Origin: Lumbricus terrestris
Lineage: Eukaryota > Annelida > Clitellata > Crassiclitellata > Lumbricidae
Assembly (NCBI GenBank): GCA_949752735.1
Contig: OX457039.1
Location: forward strand, 45,326,599-45,390,598
Direction of reading: 5' to 3'
Length of the DNA: 64,000 nucleotides
A program made the position numbers and the translations under genes. The notes under the pieces are model-generated. The model saw only the letters and a program-made list of their open reading frames with translations. It ran no database searches and had not been told where the DNA came from. Below, piece after piece: positions 62,165 through 64,000 of the stretch; position 1 is the first letter of the stretch; each line of letters opens with the position of its first letter.

Positions 62165-63371
62165 CAGGATGGACCATAAAAAAGTATGGCTGCGGCTTTT
62201 TGCCAATATCTTCGCCAGAAGTAAGAAATTTTATATGAAATTTTACAGGCTTAAAATCAATTCATATTTACGTACAATGGCCAAATTTCCCCAAAACATT
62301 TAAAGCAGAACAATAGCCGTAGCTTTCAGTGAGACCACCCACCGTTTTTGACGATTCAAAAACATCGCAACAAAAAGTAATAAAACGCGATTTTTTCAAG
62401 TCATGTCACAAAGAATTGTTGCCACATATGAACTTGATATTGTCAGATAATCGTTGTTGTTATCATTTAGAAAAGAAACAGGGTACCAGCGTAGCGGCAT
62501 GCCTCTGTGAAGTCACCTAGCAGGATGACGATCAAGTTGGTAAATAAGGAATGCATCAGATTAATAATTTTTTTTATTAAACAAACGAAATTCAAATTTC
62601 TAAAAAATTAAAATTCCCAAGGTGTCATTGGCAGACAAGATGTGTATTCTGACACTTTAAGAGCAAAGTCCTGAAGCTAAAGCTATGATCATCGCTTATC
62701 CTGATAAACAGTGAGAGAGCAGAAATTACCGGTAACAGTTAAGTTGAGAGTTCTTAAATAAGCCGTTGATAAAAGGAGATCGGCTCAATGTTAATTGTTC
62801 TGGTTTCATTGAGAAGAGGCAATGACCCCAAATCTCCTGATTTCAACCCCATGGATTATCAAGTGTGGAGAGCTATGTTGGAGTAATAACACAAACTGCG
62901 GCTAAAACCAAGAGCGATAAGAGGATATTGATGGTCAGATTGGAGTTGATATGAGAATAATGAGAGGATTTAGCTCTGGAATCTGGAACACACCATGCAA
63001 CAAAGCCATCAAGAGCTTTATAAAGATACTCAGAGCAAGCGTGGGCACTGGTGGTGGACACATTGATTCATTGAACACAAGTTGTGAAACAAAGTGAAGT
63101 TGATTTGATAAAAATTATTTGAGGCGTGACTTAATAACATCGTTTTTGCTACTTTTTGTTGCGTTGCGCTTTGGAATCGCCAAAAAAATAGCGTGTGGTC
63201 TCACTAAAAGTTATATAACTGTTGTTCGGTTTGAAGTATTTTGATGAAATCTGGCCATTATGTATAAATATAAATTCTATTTTTTTAAGCCTGAAAAAAT
63301 TCATTTAAAAATACATTCTTTTGGCCAAAATATTGGCAAAAGACCGTAGAGGGCATTTTTGGCCCACCCTG
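62165..63371 (+). mobile_element. deleted mariner-like element B
   Basis: A 1207-bp element next to TA on both sides with ends caggatggaccataaaaaag and the complement of cccaccctg. It is related to element A (43357) in ends and body (shared ggtaccagcgtagc). It retains pieces SPDFNPMDYQVWRAMLE (about 62835-62885) and GTGGGHID (about 63040-63065). Dead. Confidence 0.85.
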
Positions 63372-64000
63372 TATATAAATTTCATTTGTATATATAGTAT
63401 ACATGTACAAGTCTATGCGTGTAGGCCTACAACAGAAACTCGCCATGACGCTGTCTTTCGGAGCCAAAACAAAAGCACGTCTATATACAATGAGACCATA
63501 ATATTATTTTCACAATGGAGTCATTTTCTAAGGCTGAACAACTTTGGGAATCGATGCCCTGACCATTTTATACGAGAGGTCTTGATAAATATTTTACATG
63601 CTCACACCTAAAAAACCTAAATAAACTATCCATGTGTATAAACATATATTGTATAGTGAAACATTTATGAAGCACATCTATTTATGAAGAACCGTTAAGA
63701 GATGCTATGCCATAGAAGAAGTATGTTTTGAGAAAAAGCAAAGGTAGAGAAAGAGCGACCAGCTATATAGAGTTTGTGACCAAAAAGATGAGAAGGGTGT
63801 ATTCCAAATAGAGAGATAAACGATCGGGAATGGGCCATAGATATCCTTTTCTATAGACCTGCACTTGCGTACATATATTTATATACACATATACTAGCTA
63901 GAGTACCCGACGTTGCCCGGTAATTTTAACATTCGCCCCGTTGACACAAGTCATGGTGTGAATAATTGTGAAGCGATGATTACAAGTTATTACTATGCAG

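Larger units (their letters stand above)
57512..64000. other. gene-poor flank upstream of the fucolectin gene
   Basis: This should contain the promoter and 5' UTR of the minus-strand fucolectin gene; no convincing TATA or other gene is seen. It holds a hAT MITE, a deleted mariner, CTG and GT microsatellites and many short unrecognised ORFs. Confidence 0.5.

Overview
The window looks like nuclear DNA of a marine invertebrate animal. It carries split genes with GT-AG introns, an animal-type site-1 protease, a secreted fucolectin-fold gene, tRNA-derived SINEs, mariner, hAT and Mutator-like elements and many trinucleotide microsatellites. TTAGGG telomere-type repeats and a fucolectin would suit an echinoderm or another invertebrate deuterostome; that placement is inference.

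Region by region: 1-2.6 kb is repeat-rich flank. 2.6-29.7 kb is one complete host gene on the + strand, the orthologue of membrane-bound transcription factor site-1 protease (S1P/SKI-1, MBTPS1). I could join 26 coding exons in frame into a 1248-residue protein with the Asp/His/Asn/Ser catalytic set, a C-terminal membrane anchor and a basic tail. Its introns hold a Mutator-like MITE, a mariner copy, LINE/SINE fragments and several hairpins. 29.7-36.6 kb is intergenic DNA with SINEs and hAT MITEs. 36.6-57.5 kb is a three-exon gene on the - strand for a small secreted fucolectin-like (F5/8 type C fold) protein of 159 residues. Its two introns hold most of the mobile DNA in the window. 57.5-64 kb is gene-poor flank with a hAT MITE, a second deleted mariner and microsatellites.

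The most notable object is at 47312-56369: a complete 9058-bp Polinton/Maverick-class virus-like element with 6-bp target duplications (CGTGTG), AG...CT ends and nearly identical inverted terminal repeats of about 430-450 bp. It has ten tightly packed intact genes, all on the + strand: IAP-type RING protein, packaging ATPase, two conserved unknowns, DDE integrase with chromodomain, two tandem penton-like paralogues, a small basic protein, a double-jelly-roll-type major capsid protein and an adenain-like protease. It lacks the protein-primed DNA polymerase B normally carried by Polintons. Both inverted repeats hold (TTAGGG)n arrays whose G strands point outward, as at real chromosome ends, inside long G-rich tracts. 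The element sits inside an older, broken mariner transposon, which lies in intron 1 of the fucolectin gene.

Together the element's genes form a near-complete virion assembly and integration set (capsid, packaging, maturation, integration) with no visible replication gene. It is therefore either a satellite-like element using a polymerase in trans, or one that replicates in another way.
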